DNA from: Anarhynchus alexandrinus
Lineage: Eukaryota > Chordata > Aves > Charadriiformes > Charadriidae
Length of the DNA: 64,000 nt
NCBI GenBank assembly: GCA_008711295.1
Contig: VUYV01000069.1
Location: forward strand, 645,667 to 709,666
Reading direction: 5' to 3'
In this document: positions 10,101 to 23,400 of the stretch, piece by piece
How positions within the stretch are numbered: position 1 is the first letter of the stretch
Layout: the number at the start of each line of letters is the position of its first letter
The notes under the pieces: model-generated
The model's database searches: none
What the model was told of the DNA's origin: nothing
Seen by the model: only the letters and a program-made list of their open reading frames with translations
Translations under genes and position numbers: made by a program

Positions 10101-13100
10101 CAACCCCTTGATTTACTTCTGAAACCAACACCTTAGCTGCTAGTGTTTACCAGTCTTCTCTATTACCAGAAAGGTGATAACAGTCAAGTTCCTCACCACT
10201 GCACAGATTTATCTCATTACAGTGGTCTGGGATTCCAAGCCAGCCCTGCTCTTATAGCACTGCTGCAGAAGATTTTTAATGATAGCTGGCTATCTCTTAG
10301 AACCCCAAAGTGGCTTTAGTTCCCTTTACAGAGGCTTGTAGAAACACTTCCTTTTGATCATCTTTGATTTCTAGAATTACACTCTTCAATTTTGCCAGAT
10401 TTGTTCAAGTGGAAATGCAAGTTCAAATCCACTACCCCCAATACTGCCCACCGGCGCAAACAGTCCGTCACCAACAGTTGTGCTGCTAGTATTTTCCACA
10501 TCATCCTATTTAAAGAATATAGCTACTCTCCATTTCCCATGCATGAAAGCCAGCTAGGAAGCCCATCACGACCCATAGATAAGACACTCTTCTTGAACAT
10601 AATTTACACTTTCAAGGACAACATGCAAACATAACAAACAACCACTAAGTTGAAGCAAAGAGCACTCTAATCCCTCCCCCCAACTACTCAAAATTTTTTT
10701 TGTACTACTTACAAGTGCCAAATAAATAAATAAAACCCCCTAGGATTAGTTTATTAATATAGACAGTGGACAATTCATCCAGCTCTTTATTTCTGCTTGA
10801 TAAACATTGACTTGGAAGCACGAAGAACTAATGTCTCAGAGGTGATGTGGACTTCAGGGTTGTTACAGGGCTTGGCCTAAGTTTCAATGGGAAACCTTAA
10901 CTTTGGAGTGCAATACAAAACTTCCATTCATTTACAAATATTTATAAATTTAGGCTTAAAAGAACTAATGTCCTGGCACACCGACAAACTGCAACATACT
11001 CTGGCTCAGAGTTACCCTTTTCTTCCTTTTCCTGCCCCCTTCTTTGGAAGCTGTGACTTCTCTCTAAGAATCAAGCACCAAAAAGACAATAAATTCCTTC
11101 TCTAGGCATGTTTTGAGCCATGCCTTTTGCACTTGAAAGCAATAGTGCCTATTCTACAATGCAAGAAAACATAGCGCCTATAACAAGAAATAAAACCATC
11201 AAATATATTTGCAGATGATTGCTGTAAGCTACAGAAGGCACCAGGGATCTGAATGGCAACCTTACAGTTACAAGATGTCTGTTTTCCGTGGCAATTTTCT
11301 AATGCACCATTTTTTTCAAGTAAGAAAACACGCTGGTAGTTAATCACACTGTGAATTTAACTCTCTTGCTTCCTTTATATTTACACATCAAAGAATTCAG
11401 ACCTCGAGAATCAGTAACTTCTTCAGTCAGCTGCTCAGTAGGCACTTTGGCTTTTTTGTTAGGCAATTAAGAAGCCCTATGGGACTTTTCCTTGCTTGCC
11501 TGATACATCATTCTTCCCATTTTCATTTTTTTCACTCTTTGTTTCGGCTTTCTGTTATTTTGTCCTCTCAGATAGTTCATGCAACTAATGAGATGTCTTG
11601 TTTTTCTTATTTGCATCCACAGATTCATTATGAATCAACATTAATTCTTTTCCCTACAAGGGTTTTACAGCAGTCACACATCTATCTCATCTTGCAGTTA
11701 ATCAACGACTCTGTAACGAAGGGTCATTTAGTATTGCTATTATAAACATATTTTTTCAGGAAGGTTAGGCAACTTCTAATTTGTGGTAAGCTCAGCAACT
11801 CTGATTTACTATTAATTATGAATATGGTTTGGTTACTTTTCTTGAGTCATTGAGCTGCAAAAAGGTTTTGTTTTGAAATACCTTCAGATAAGGAAGTGTT
11901 GCTTAGTGGTACTTAAACACTGTCTTTAATCATCATGTCAGCAGCAAAGGGTCAGGCAGCCAGTCCTCCAAGTCCCTATTCACACCATTTGCTCTACCCA
12001 CAACTGGCTGTTCTTTCTTCTAAGGTAATAAATAAGAAAAAGATCACTTAGTGCTGCCATAACTCACAGGCATTACTCACACTTTTCTGAAAGCATGCTG
12101 TAAGGGCTTTGCTGCTTAAAGATTGCCTGGTAAAAAATTTCAGTAAACAAAAATCAATAAACCTCCTGCCAAGCACCGAGCATCGTGCAGAACAGCATAC
12201 TGCTTGGTTCCTATACTGGCAAGTAGCTTCCGTTTGGGTCTTAAAGCCTAATTAATTTATCTTTGACTCCAAGATAGCCAAACACATACAAGGATCTAAA
12301 ACCAGCATGGAAAAAAAATCAGCCATAAATATCCATTATTAAAACTGGGCACTCTTTCTTATGATAAAGAGGATTTTTTGGTTACTTTGGCCAAGCACTT
12401 TCAAGAGACAAAAAACATTAACTTCTCCAGTAAAATTAAGCATATAACTGCTGTTATCATTTGGAGTTTCAATTTTGTTAAAGTTTATAAAAGAAAAGAA
12501 CAGACTAGTCAGAACATCATCTTGAAACTAAATCTTAAATAGATAAATTTCTAAGAAAAAAATCATTTGATGTTTCAGAAAAATGAAACAAGATTATATG
12601 AAAATCTTTATCACACTCTTGGCATTTTCTATCTGATTTTCACATTTTCTTGAACTCAGTAATGCCTTGTTATTCATCAGTAAATGAAGATATGGGAATG
12701 AATCATGTGTGTTCAATAAGTTCATAGCAGATGTATTTATACACATAAAAATTTAACAATTTATCCATATAATCTGTAACTCGGGACACCCTATAACATA
12801 TTTCCTATTGTACAGCCAAAGACAAGCTCAGTGGGAGAGTTCATCTTCAAACTGCATGTTTCCTAGCAACTCTCTTTAAATCAGAGTAGCTTTTTTTAAA
12901 TTTACATCAATCACTTGGAACTGTTAAGACTGCTTAAAAACATCTCTTTCATCCTGTGAATAAACAGTTCGAATCAGACTAGCAGCTGCAAAAAGGAGAA
13001 AAAAGGAAAATCAATTCAATGTTTACTAGAATTTGCTGTGGATTTTGGAATAATGCGTTATTTGTGCCTTTTGGTTCTAAGCTTACACATTTCAGAATAG

Positions 13101-13566
13101 CTATTGGTGAGATCTATGGGCATTTTTTACAGCTGCCATCCACCATTTCAAAGATCCTCTGTGTTTTAAAGACTACTTTTCAATGATACATACTTATGAG
13201 GTAGACTTAGTAGTATTCTGAAGATTTTAAAAGACAAATGATGGTTACTATTGGTTTCATTACCTACAACTAAAGCATTGCTTCTGTAGTCTTCAGATTT
13301 TTTCAAAAAACATCCCTTTTTTGAAAGCTTAGTTGATTGCCTGCTAATTATCAGTTGCTATGTTTCATGCACGTATTCTCTGTCAACCCCAGTATAGCCT
13401 CAGAGGCACAGAATCTACAGAAATCTCTGTTAACACTTAGTCAGCAAGGCGGGACACATTGATGTACCATCAGAACACCCTTTGGATGAATCCCAACATC
13501 AAAACTGCTAAGCCTGAGAGATACCAGAAATCACATCTTCCCATGTCAATCAGAAAGAGTATTGGT
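7161..13566. other. Unique AT-rich intronic/intergenic DNA
   Basis: No gene, RNA gene or clear repeat was recognised. A purine-rich patch lies at about 9030-9250 and includes a run of eight or nine G near 9119. A TATATATAG string occurs near 7823 without other promoter features. The frames of 60-90 codons here show no domain features or splice structure that I could defend. Confidence 0.5.
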
Positions 13567-14420
13567 GTCATGATTACACATAGATTAAGTCAAGGTGGAT
13601 TGGGGAGGAACAAAGGTGGGAAAATGGATGATTAAGGGGACAAGAGGGCCCAGTTGCATATCAGCAGTGGGTGGTCAGTACACTCGTCTGGCCTGATTAA
13701 TAAAGTGTGTCCTGTTTTCTTATTAAATTCCATCTCTGACTAATTTCCTGGGTGAGGAGCTCCCTGTTCGGTGTTCACGTGTGTGTACAGAGGTGCATAT
13801 GCCATCACTGTGGTGGGACCATGAACCCAAGGGGCCCAGGTGCCCACGGTGGCAGCAAATGGAGAGACTGGAGTGTGTGAGGGGTCTGAGTGGCAGCAAC
13901 TGGACAAGGGCCACAGGTCACAGGGGCCCATCTATCCAGGAGGACAGTAACTGTGGAAACCAGAGCAGATATGTATGGTGTGGGTGTGCGTGCCAGTGTG
14001 TGATCGCCAGCGGACATCAAGCTGGACTTGCCAGCAGTTCAGGTAAGAGGCGTGAGAGCAGGTATTGGAGCTGCTGCTGCCAGCAGTTGGGGACACCTGG
14101 GGATCCAGGGCCACGTCTGGGACAGCCTGAGTGTCTTAGGCCAGCTACTGGAGGGGTCCACATTTATGTATGGACACATGCTTTCCACTAACAGGCTTTC
14201 ACGCTGATCAGCCAGACAGGGTGAGGCTGTTGGGCCATTTCTGTTTGCAGCTGCTCTTGCTTGCTCTCCACTGACCTACGTGTCCAGTCACGTATAGATG
14301 TATACATGCACTGCTTGAGCTGCTGAGCATCACTGCTGGCTGGTCCTGGGCGCAGGGAGCTGCTGCAGCCTCACCTCTCTCAGGCAACCAGATTCGGCAA
14401 CTCCCAACAAAAACAATCAT
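13567..14420 (+). mobile_element. Candidate endogenous retrovirus LTR and leader remnant
   Basis: This block differs sharply from its AT-rich surroundings: it is GC-rich and carries several CpG. A polyadenylation signal AATAAA at 13699-13704 is followed by a T-rich, then GT-rich stretch, as in the R/U5 part of an LTR, and then by a G-rich tract with loosely repeated phrases (ggcagcaaMtgga near 13850 and 13890; gccagcagtt near 14030 and 14078). I infer a degraded LTR plus noncoding leader of an avian retroviral element. No gag, pol or env frame is visible. The 136-codon plus-strand frame inside it has no known domain. Both ends are approximate and a non-retroviral repeat remains possible. Confidence 0.42.
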
Positions 14421-17400
14421 AAAGTTCAGTGAGATGCATCTAACCCCAAATTTCTACAATGATGGGCAGGATTGGCTCCACAAATGCATGAGTGTTTTTC
14501 TTTGCAATGCAACACATATGAAAATGCCACTGTTTTATCTTTGTAATACAATAATGTTTATTCATATAAGAAGTAGTTTAAAGTATGGGAATTATATTAT
14601 AAAAAGTATGACTAATCAGTTTAATGACTGAATCCAGAGGACAATTTGAAATCACTTCTAGGCAATTAATAGGTCTATAAATAAAGCCAAAAGAGATAAG
14701 CACTTGATTTTATACATCTGAATCATTCTGCTTTGCTTTTTATTTTTAAATATCAAGGAGAAAAAAGTTAAATAAAAATCCAAACAGGCATATGAGAGTC
14801 ACAGGCCTGATCTACTGAAGTGTGTGCAAATATTTAAGTATAGGATGAACACATACAGCAAAATCACAGGAGGCACCCGTCAGTTTGCAGGACTGAAGCC
14901 TAGAAAACTGCATTTTAGAGATCTTGTTCCAAGTCTCATATCATTGTGACAAGAAATACATTTTGATATGTAGATAAATACAGCTTAGGCAAGTCAGCCA
15001 CAAAAAAAGACATTTCTCTTTAGTTATCAAAGTTACATTAGTAATTAATTCCATTCCAATAGACTAATTTCAAATAATTACAAATGTTTTAGTTGATAAC
15101 TACTCTGTTGAATGTAACATATGAGTGTATTCTCTCACAGATGCTATTTCAGTATGGCGATATGCCAAGAAATTGAAATAACCTTCTCATTTAGAAGGTG
15201 TTGATTGCAAAGTAATGCCATAACATCTTGCAGCAACTCTACGTTCTTCCAAACAATAAAATGGAGTCCCTACAGACTCCGTTAAACAACTACCTACAGC
15301 TCCTGCACAGATATTCTGTATTTACGGCATTCCTGATACGGACCTGGAAGCGTTCATACCAAGGAACACGTGGTCTCCAACACAGGGGCTTTCCCTCTTT
15401 AGGAGCTCCTGACAAAACAGATATAATGAAAACTGCAGTGAAGTATACCTGAAAGAGATAATCCTGTCAAAACATGCATCCTACCTGCTTTGATTAAATC
15501 TCTAATTTGAAAGTATGAGATGCAGTATGTAGTAGTGCTGTTTTTCAGCACTGAAGAGAGTTCAAATGTTACGATGTCCATTGTCTTTGCTGACTAAATC
15601 TTGATCAGACTTTGTGAAAACGTATTGAAATTTTAATATTTTCCACTATTGTCCTAAATTTTTCATACTTTGGCCAAAGAGTAATACGTCCTAATTCTTG
15701 ATGCCCAAATTTTGTGTAAAATAATAGAATTATTATTACATTTTAATTTTCCAATTAATTTAGGTTTATTTGGGGGTTATATATGGCCCAAAGTACTCAA
15801 CAAACAAGGTTGGTCATTTAAATTGTAATTTTAAGTACTCACACAATATTAACTGTTCTGATTTTTCATTGCCTGGCCCCACAATTGAAGAGTAATATAC
15901 TTATTAGTTATTTATTACGGAAAGAGAAAGCCCATCATCACCTGCAGACATTGTTCTATCCAGTGAAAGCCAAGTGATCAGTATATATTCTGATATCTCA
16001 GGTGATATGTTAGCACATCTACAAATTAGGAATATCCACACATTAATGTCTTTAAAGAAAAGCAATTACAGATGCTTTAATCTATTAACTTTTAGATATA
16101 CTTTCTACTACGCTTGCCTTCATCCTTCTTCCCTGACCTCTTCTCCAAAGTGCTCAATGTTTTTTAATTGCATCAAATATTCAACTGAACTAATTTAACT
16201 GGAGAGGCATGTAAGGTACCTTTCACATTCAATTTATCTTGAAAACAAACTGATAATATTACTTGCCTGATGTACAGCTGAAATGTCAAGAGAAGAACAG
16301 ACAAAATGTTACTCACAGTAACCAATATCAGAAACTGAAATAACATCATTATATTCACTGGCAGCTCTGTGCTTTTATACTGATGGAGATACAATGAGAA
16401 CATAGTCCAGCATGCGTTATTAGTACATTTTAAAAGGGAATGTGAAAGATACTGGTATTTATAAGTACCAAAAAGTGCTGTAGAGCACATTCTTTGGTCT
16501 GCTAATGCATCTGTCAAATGAATCATCATGGCAATAGAAATTTGGTCATTTGGTGTTTCTATTTCTCAAAATATCACAATAAATAATTTTTTAAATGTAC
16601 AACATTTGTACTGTAAAATTATCTTCTGAAACATTCTGAGAACTTTGGAGGTCTCCTTCTTTTGATATGAAAGTTTTCTAGTTCTCATTACAGTACCAAC
16701 AATATGAAAAAAAATTCTAATGGGGGCAATACTTGCAAAATATTTTATATACATAACTAAACTCATCAGGCATTTCACAATGTAGTTTTATATATCACCT
16801 TTTTCTTCTCATTAACACAGAGTAGCTCTACATGACAGCAAAGATAGCTTCTGTGCTGATGGTATAACTGAAAATGCCTTTTCTAACATATTTAAATATG
16901 GTAATAAGTCAGTATTATCTTAACTGAGAGATGGAACTTACTTACATTACTGTTTGATTCAGTGGTCCATTTTAATGTTGCAACCTGGCTTTTCACTTAT
17001 AGTAATCACAAAAATGCTATGGCAATTTTGAAGAGCTAAAATTTTAGTATTTGTGAGCTGTCACAGGATCTAAAGACCAAACTTTTCCAGATCATTCTTT
17101 AGACTCTTAAACAGAAACAAGATGATAAAGAGAGACAGGAGCATACAGTCCTTTGTCAGTATGGCATATGGAGACTGAAGGATTTAAGTAGAAGCACAGT
17201 AGAACAAAGGAAATAATATGATGGTTTAGGACTTCAGGACCAGGAAATCAGGAATAATGTCTGTGTGATCATTTTGACGTGTGCATTTCAAAGCTGTTAC
17301 ATTTCAAATTTAACTCCTGCTTTACACTTTCTTAAGAGTAGAAATAGAATTAAGATCAGATGCCAGCACATAAAAAATGTTGAAAGCTAAATGTTTGAGA

Positions 17401-20400
17401 GGGAACTTGTGTTAGGTTTTCTATGGGAATAAAGTGTTATGTGATTTTCATGAAAAGATGAGCTTCAGAATACATGCAGCAACCTTCACTCCAGGAGGCA
17501 CCAGCTCCCCTCATAGTGTATGTACCAAAGGCAGCTTGAAGAGCTACCCTAACAATGAAGCTTCCTTCCTGCTTTTTCCTGTATTATAGCACTGCATATT
17601 TGCTTGCTATGAGCAGACAACTCAGTCGTTTATAAGCTGAACTCTATAGACATTTATAATGGATGGAAAAGAGCAAATGACAGCCCAAGCATCAGCAATA
17701 TAGTGATAAATAATGTACTTTAATTTATTTCGTTGTTGTACATGAGAATTGAATAAATGCTAAATTTCTCCCGTGTGATGTGCGTAAACCCCCCTTTGCC
17801 TGTAACTACAGTAACACGGCCAAGAATGGATTTATTGATACAGACAAAAAGAAAAACTCTCTTCATCTATGCTATCATATCTGACACTTGAGATTACAGT
17901 TGAAGAGCTTATTTAAGGCACACTGCTATACTCTTCCAGTAAATTACGTGGAGAATACACTTTATACTTGCCTACATGTCTTATCAGAAGAAAAGCTATT
18001 AGACTGAGGAGAAAGAACAGACTAAGCAGATTTTCTTTCCTTCACTAACCTCTATCTTGATACGTGTTTTGAGGTATACAGTTTGAAGAAACCAGTTACT
18101 AATGTACACGATTACCACTCTCAAAATAATACAGGGCTCTGTCTATAACATACAATGGGTCAGATGATTTCATTAATTGCTAATACTTTTTACCACCATT
18201 ATTTTATGCTTCATGGCACATCTAAAGATTATTTGTTCTAACACATCATTAGTGTTTTTAATAAAAATGCTTGCATTTAGCAATCTGTATTTATCCTGCA
18301 GAGTGTGACCCTACAATGAAAATAAAAAAAAAAATTTGAATTAAATCGAGAGAAACGGTCAGGTGATAGTTTTAAGTGACCAATATCAAGAGGTCTGGGT
18401 CTCCATTATGTTCTGAAATAAATGGGAATCATCCTATGTCTCATAATTTTGATTTAAAATGTTTAGCTAAAATTAAATGTAAAAAACATAGCAATCTACA
18501 GATATTAGTATTACACTAAGAGCAAAGCAATATATTTGTAAATCAAAGCTACATAAACAAGCCAGTGTCAAAATGAGACTTAAAATATCAAATCGGTTAA
18601 GTCTTCACATTGGCATCCCATTATCAAGTAATCAATTCTTTTAAATGCTAAGGTTTATCTGGAAATTACTATCTGCTGTTGTGAAAAAATGGAATGACTT
18701 TGACTAAAATCTGTATACATTTTGAAGATATTTTGAACATCTTTGTATTCAGTACTGAATCTGTATCTTGAAGACGGTTCTAAAGGGTTATTTAGTGCTT
18801 AAACCAGAAACTTGTTGTTACTGATTTTGCAGATTTCAATTCATTTTTCATTTTTGATGTGGTATATAAACCTCTGCTCTTCCCAATTCCCAGCAGGCAT
18901 AGGATAGATCTTAAAAAACCACACAGGTGGAAGAAGTCTGACAGCTTTTGTTAGCCTCTTACAGCAGGCATTGTAAAAGTTTCCTTCAATTCAAGAAGAC
19001 ACTTTAAATAGAGTATCTTTGCGAGACACTATTTCAGGTGTCGCTTTGATGCAGGAAACTTCCTTTCTGATGTCTTCCCTTTCAGAGCTTTATTGACATT
19101 CGTGCTACCAGGCAGGCACACAACTGCATGCTACAACCAAAGCTCAGAAGTCTTGGGCATTTCCCACCTAATAATGCCAAAGGAAGGAAATGCAAAAGGA
19201 AATCTCATATCACAGGAAGTTTTTGACTTGTTCAGCTTGATAATATCTGCTATTTGGAATTAAATGTAAAATCCCTCCTGTTACACTTGCAGATGAAAAA
19301 AAGTCTGGTTAAAAAAACCCCAACAATTAACAATAAGAACAAAGCGGCCACAGTTTTCTTCAATGCTTAGAAAACCATGGCATTCAGTGCAGAAAAGAAT
19401 AAATTACGGAGGTCATAAACCAGAATGGGTGAACTCTGGACAGCAGCAACTCTGAAAAGCATCTAGGAGATACAGTGGACAAGCAATTTAACTGGGGTTT
19501 CCAGGGCGATGCTATGGCTAAAAGAAGTGTGTGACCCTTAGGGATTAAATGACTAAGAAGTACAGTTATCATGTGAATTTGCTTGTTAGAAATAAGCAAA
19601 TTTGCTTGGAACTAGCATGACTTATATGGGAACAGTGTAAATAATTATGATGCTGGATGATATTTATTGAAAGAAACTGGAAAAAAAAAAGAGTATGGAG
19701 AGATGTAAAATATACATATATATACAATAAAAGCAGAGAAAATGCCTTATGGCAAGAAGTTTCCTCGTTCAACCTGTCTGGAATACCAAGGAGACGACTG
19801 AGGAACATCCTGGCTGCAGGACGAAATTATGGGTTGAAAATACTGGAGACAAAAGGCTTCTTTAATCTATTAGAAAAAGGCATAATAAAAACAAAAAGCT
19901 GGATATTGATTCTGGAGTGGTTTAGACGGGATTTATGGCGAAATTTTAGCAAAGAATACAGTGACATTCCCAGTTCTTGAGGTCTGCAATAGTTACACTA
20001 AATATCTTCTTGCAAAGCATAAAGTACTGGACTAAGCACTGAGGCAGCTGGTTGAAACTTACTGACCTACCTCTGAGCTCTTACAGTCGTTTAAGAACTG
20101 GAGCTGCAGAAAGAAGGCAGATTATGATGTCCTGGCACAGCGTTTCCCCAGAGTGGGATCCTGTGTTTTCAGACTGGCAAACCTATTTACCTGTTCCCAA
20201 AGCCAGCACCTCCAGTTCTACTCCATTTAATAGCACCTCGGTTTAGTGCTTTCAGGAAAGGGCACTGTTAGACCACAAATTAAATTGCTAGGCTCCACTG
20301 AGGTTCAAAGTAGATAATTTTTTAGTGTGCAGCAATTTTTATCGCTCCTAACAAGCAAAAAACCTTCAACCTACTTCATGTTTGAGTACTACAAACAGCT

Positions 20401-23400
20401 GCAGAAACTGCAAACAAAGCTGTGACCAAGAGATCAAAAACACAGAAAGAACTGATTGTAAAAAAAACTTCTTGATAATAGCTACATCAATAATAAAAGG
20501 ACTTCAGATGATAGTGTGTTATGAATTATCTTGAAAGATGTTCAATTCACATGGAAACAAACTACCTGCATGAAAAAGATCTTTATAACCAGCAGCCACT
20601 CAGCATTCCATCAGCAGCAAGATTAAAAATAGATCTCAATGTATTATGGCTAGATGTCACTGCTTCTCTCTTAAAAAACAAGCTTCATGATAAATTTTAA
20701 GTTTATGCAACAGACCATATGTCAAAGAGCTTATTTTGAGAAATTTTCATCTTGATACTTCAAATGTTAAAGGTAAAGATTTTCAAGATTGGTTTTCAGA
20801 TCTATTGTAAAAATAATAATTTTCAAATTTTATTTTGGGTGTTCCCTCTTTTCCTTTTTCTAAGTATTTTACCCATTGCCACCAATGAATTTAGCACTGG
20901 CATTTCAAACCTCATTGCTCTAGATGAAATGCTGCTCACTCTCGGACCTTCTACACTTCCATTGATTCCCCAAACACAACTCAGTTCTTATCTCTCGGGT
21001 TTTATTTTTTGTCCATTTTTGCCTATATTCAAGCACATTCAGATGCACATATGCACACCCATTCCAATTCTTGTCTGAATCTGTCTAGTACCAGGAACCT
21101 GTAGCATCAAGAACCAGCATTGTTACACCTTTGGTTACTAAACAAAAGGTTCCTTTTATAGCACTTTACCATTCCGTATAAGTATTAGCTGAATCTTCGT
21201 AAGTCAAGTACTCTATGGTATGTACCCCTTACCATAAGGCACGCTTTCTCATACGTTCGTTATTCTCATGATTTTTCTGTGGAGCCACTTAGATATTTTA
21301 AAATCTGCCTGAAAGGCATCTGCAGCGTTTTCCTCAATCTTACTTAGTATTTCTTAGGTTATTATTATCAAACATCAGAGAAGGCATAGGACTACGATAC
21401 TGATTATCTCTGAGACTCCCCGTGTCTTTTTTAAAGCCATCCATCTCACAGAGAAGATAAACTAATCTGCAGAAATTACTGAATTGTACAGATATCTACC
21501 GGGGGGTGGGGGCAAGAACTGAAAACCCCAGGAACTGCTAGTCTGAATATCTTTCCATTCTGCTCTGCATTGTAGCTATTCAGCATTAAGGAAGAAACAG
21601 TTCATTCCTTAAACCTGTTTTTAAAAATCTCGTGGCATGATTTTGGTTCTGTGAAATGCAGTTAATGAACTGTGCACAACGATTTTCTGTTAGATCTTGG
21701 CCTTCCCTATTATTTAATTGGCAATTAGTTCAACATACCGCATTGCATGCACTGCTGATGTTACCAGGTTACCAGGACAGAAAGTACTTTTTCTGAAAGG
21801 AGTAAAAGCAAAGGAAAAGGGTATATGAAATTCCATCACTGGAAAGGGTGTTTGAAAACCCATCACTAGCAGCACTTGGCAAAGACTAAAGAAGGCTAGC
21901 AGATTGCGAAAACAGTCTCAATAGGGAGTATCCTGCCAAAGGTCAGTGTGATGCTGCATAAAAAGAACAGAATAAAAAGAGCTTAAAAAATGACCATAAC
22001 ATTCTTCAGATTTCTTGGCTGTAATTAACTTATAAATCCTACAGCTTTTATTTTTATTAGTTCTCCATCCTTTTAATGAAAACTGAAATACAACACAACC
22101 AATTATATTTGCAATGTTTCTGGCTGTAATATAACAAGTGGAGGATAAGGAAAGAAATGACCAATATGTTGGCTGCTGCTGCTTTTTCTGCATCAATAAG
22201 ACCATTATGGCCTCAGACTATAACCTCAATTCTCAGCCAAGTCAGCCTAAGTGAATCTCAGATTTTTAAAGTGTCTCAAGAAGCCGCCTGATTTACCCCT
22301 GTGTTACTACACCTTCTGTCTAAGGTTACACAACTTAAAAATTGAAGCAACGAAGCACTGAACTAGGACTACGTTTTAGCTGTACAATTTTCTGTTAGCT
22401 TTTAAAGAATTTTTCAAAAAGTTTTTGTGGGATACGAAATGTCATTTCAGGAGTTAAAAAAAGAGCACAGCTGATTTTAAAGCGCTATATGGACTCTTTT
22501 TTTTTTTTTCCAGGTAGAGAATTATAGGCAACAATCTGTCCTAATGTCTTGAAGCAGATAAAGAGTAAGTGATGTATGTAACTATTGTGCATCTCTGCCG
22601 TGAGGCAGCTGCTGCTTTTGTGTTACTAATGGATTCCTCGGTTGGCAGAAAAGGAATCTTCAGTCCTTTTTCAACAGGTGACAGGCAAAAATAAATTGCA
22701 AATCCTTGAGTTGGCCTGACAGGGAGCCAATTACCATTTCAGCTGACCAGAATCACTTGAAAAGAAAAGCAAGGAAGAAGAAACATGACAGAAGATGACA
22801 GAAAGATGACAGAAAACAAACAAAATTGGGTGAAAAAGACAAGTGGATTCAACGCTGAAAATAAGAGAAGCCTCAAAATAAAATTAGGATAGCCTCCTAG
22901 TAGTTGTGCTGTTTTCCTTCCTTTTCTTTTGCATTTGATGAGAGTAAATGCTAAGACCAGGCCCCTGTGGACTTGGTCTATGGATCTTTTCTGGTATCTT
23001 AACAAAACACACTTTGCCCCTGGCAAGTTATTCCAGTTCATTATTTCAGTGATTTGGGTTTTAATGGAGCGCTGCATCTTATTCAGCATTAAGTATTGGC
23101 ATGAACTTGGGAGACAGCGTGGGTGGAAGAGGGGAGGGGACAGAGGGAAGGTTTACTGATCCCTCCAATTATAAAGCCCTGCGCAACTTGCCTGGAGGAG
23201 GGAAGGGTACTGGCCTCAGGGACAAGAGTGCAAAGAAAAAAAGGGATAAACATGGTGATTTGGCTTAATAATATGCTGCCTACTATATCAAACTGGATTA
23301 GATACAGTTCATTTCCTGCAAAGGTTTCCCAAGCTTTGCTTTACACAACCTTGTGCCAAACGGGAGAGTTGCTTCCTGCTAACCCCTAAACGTGGGTTTA

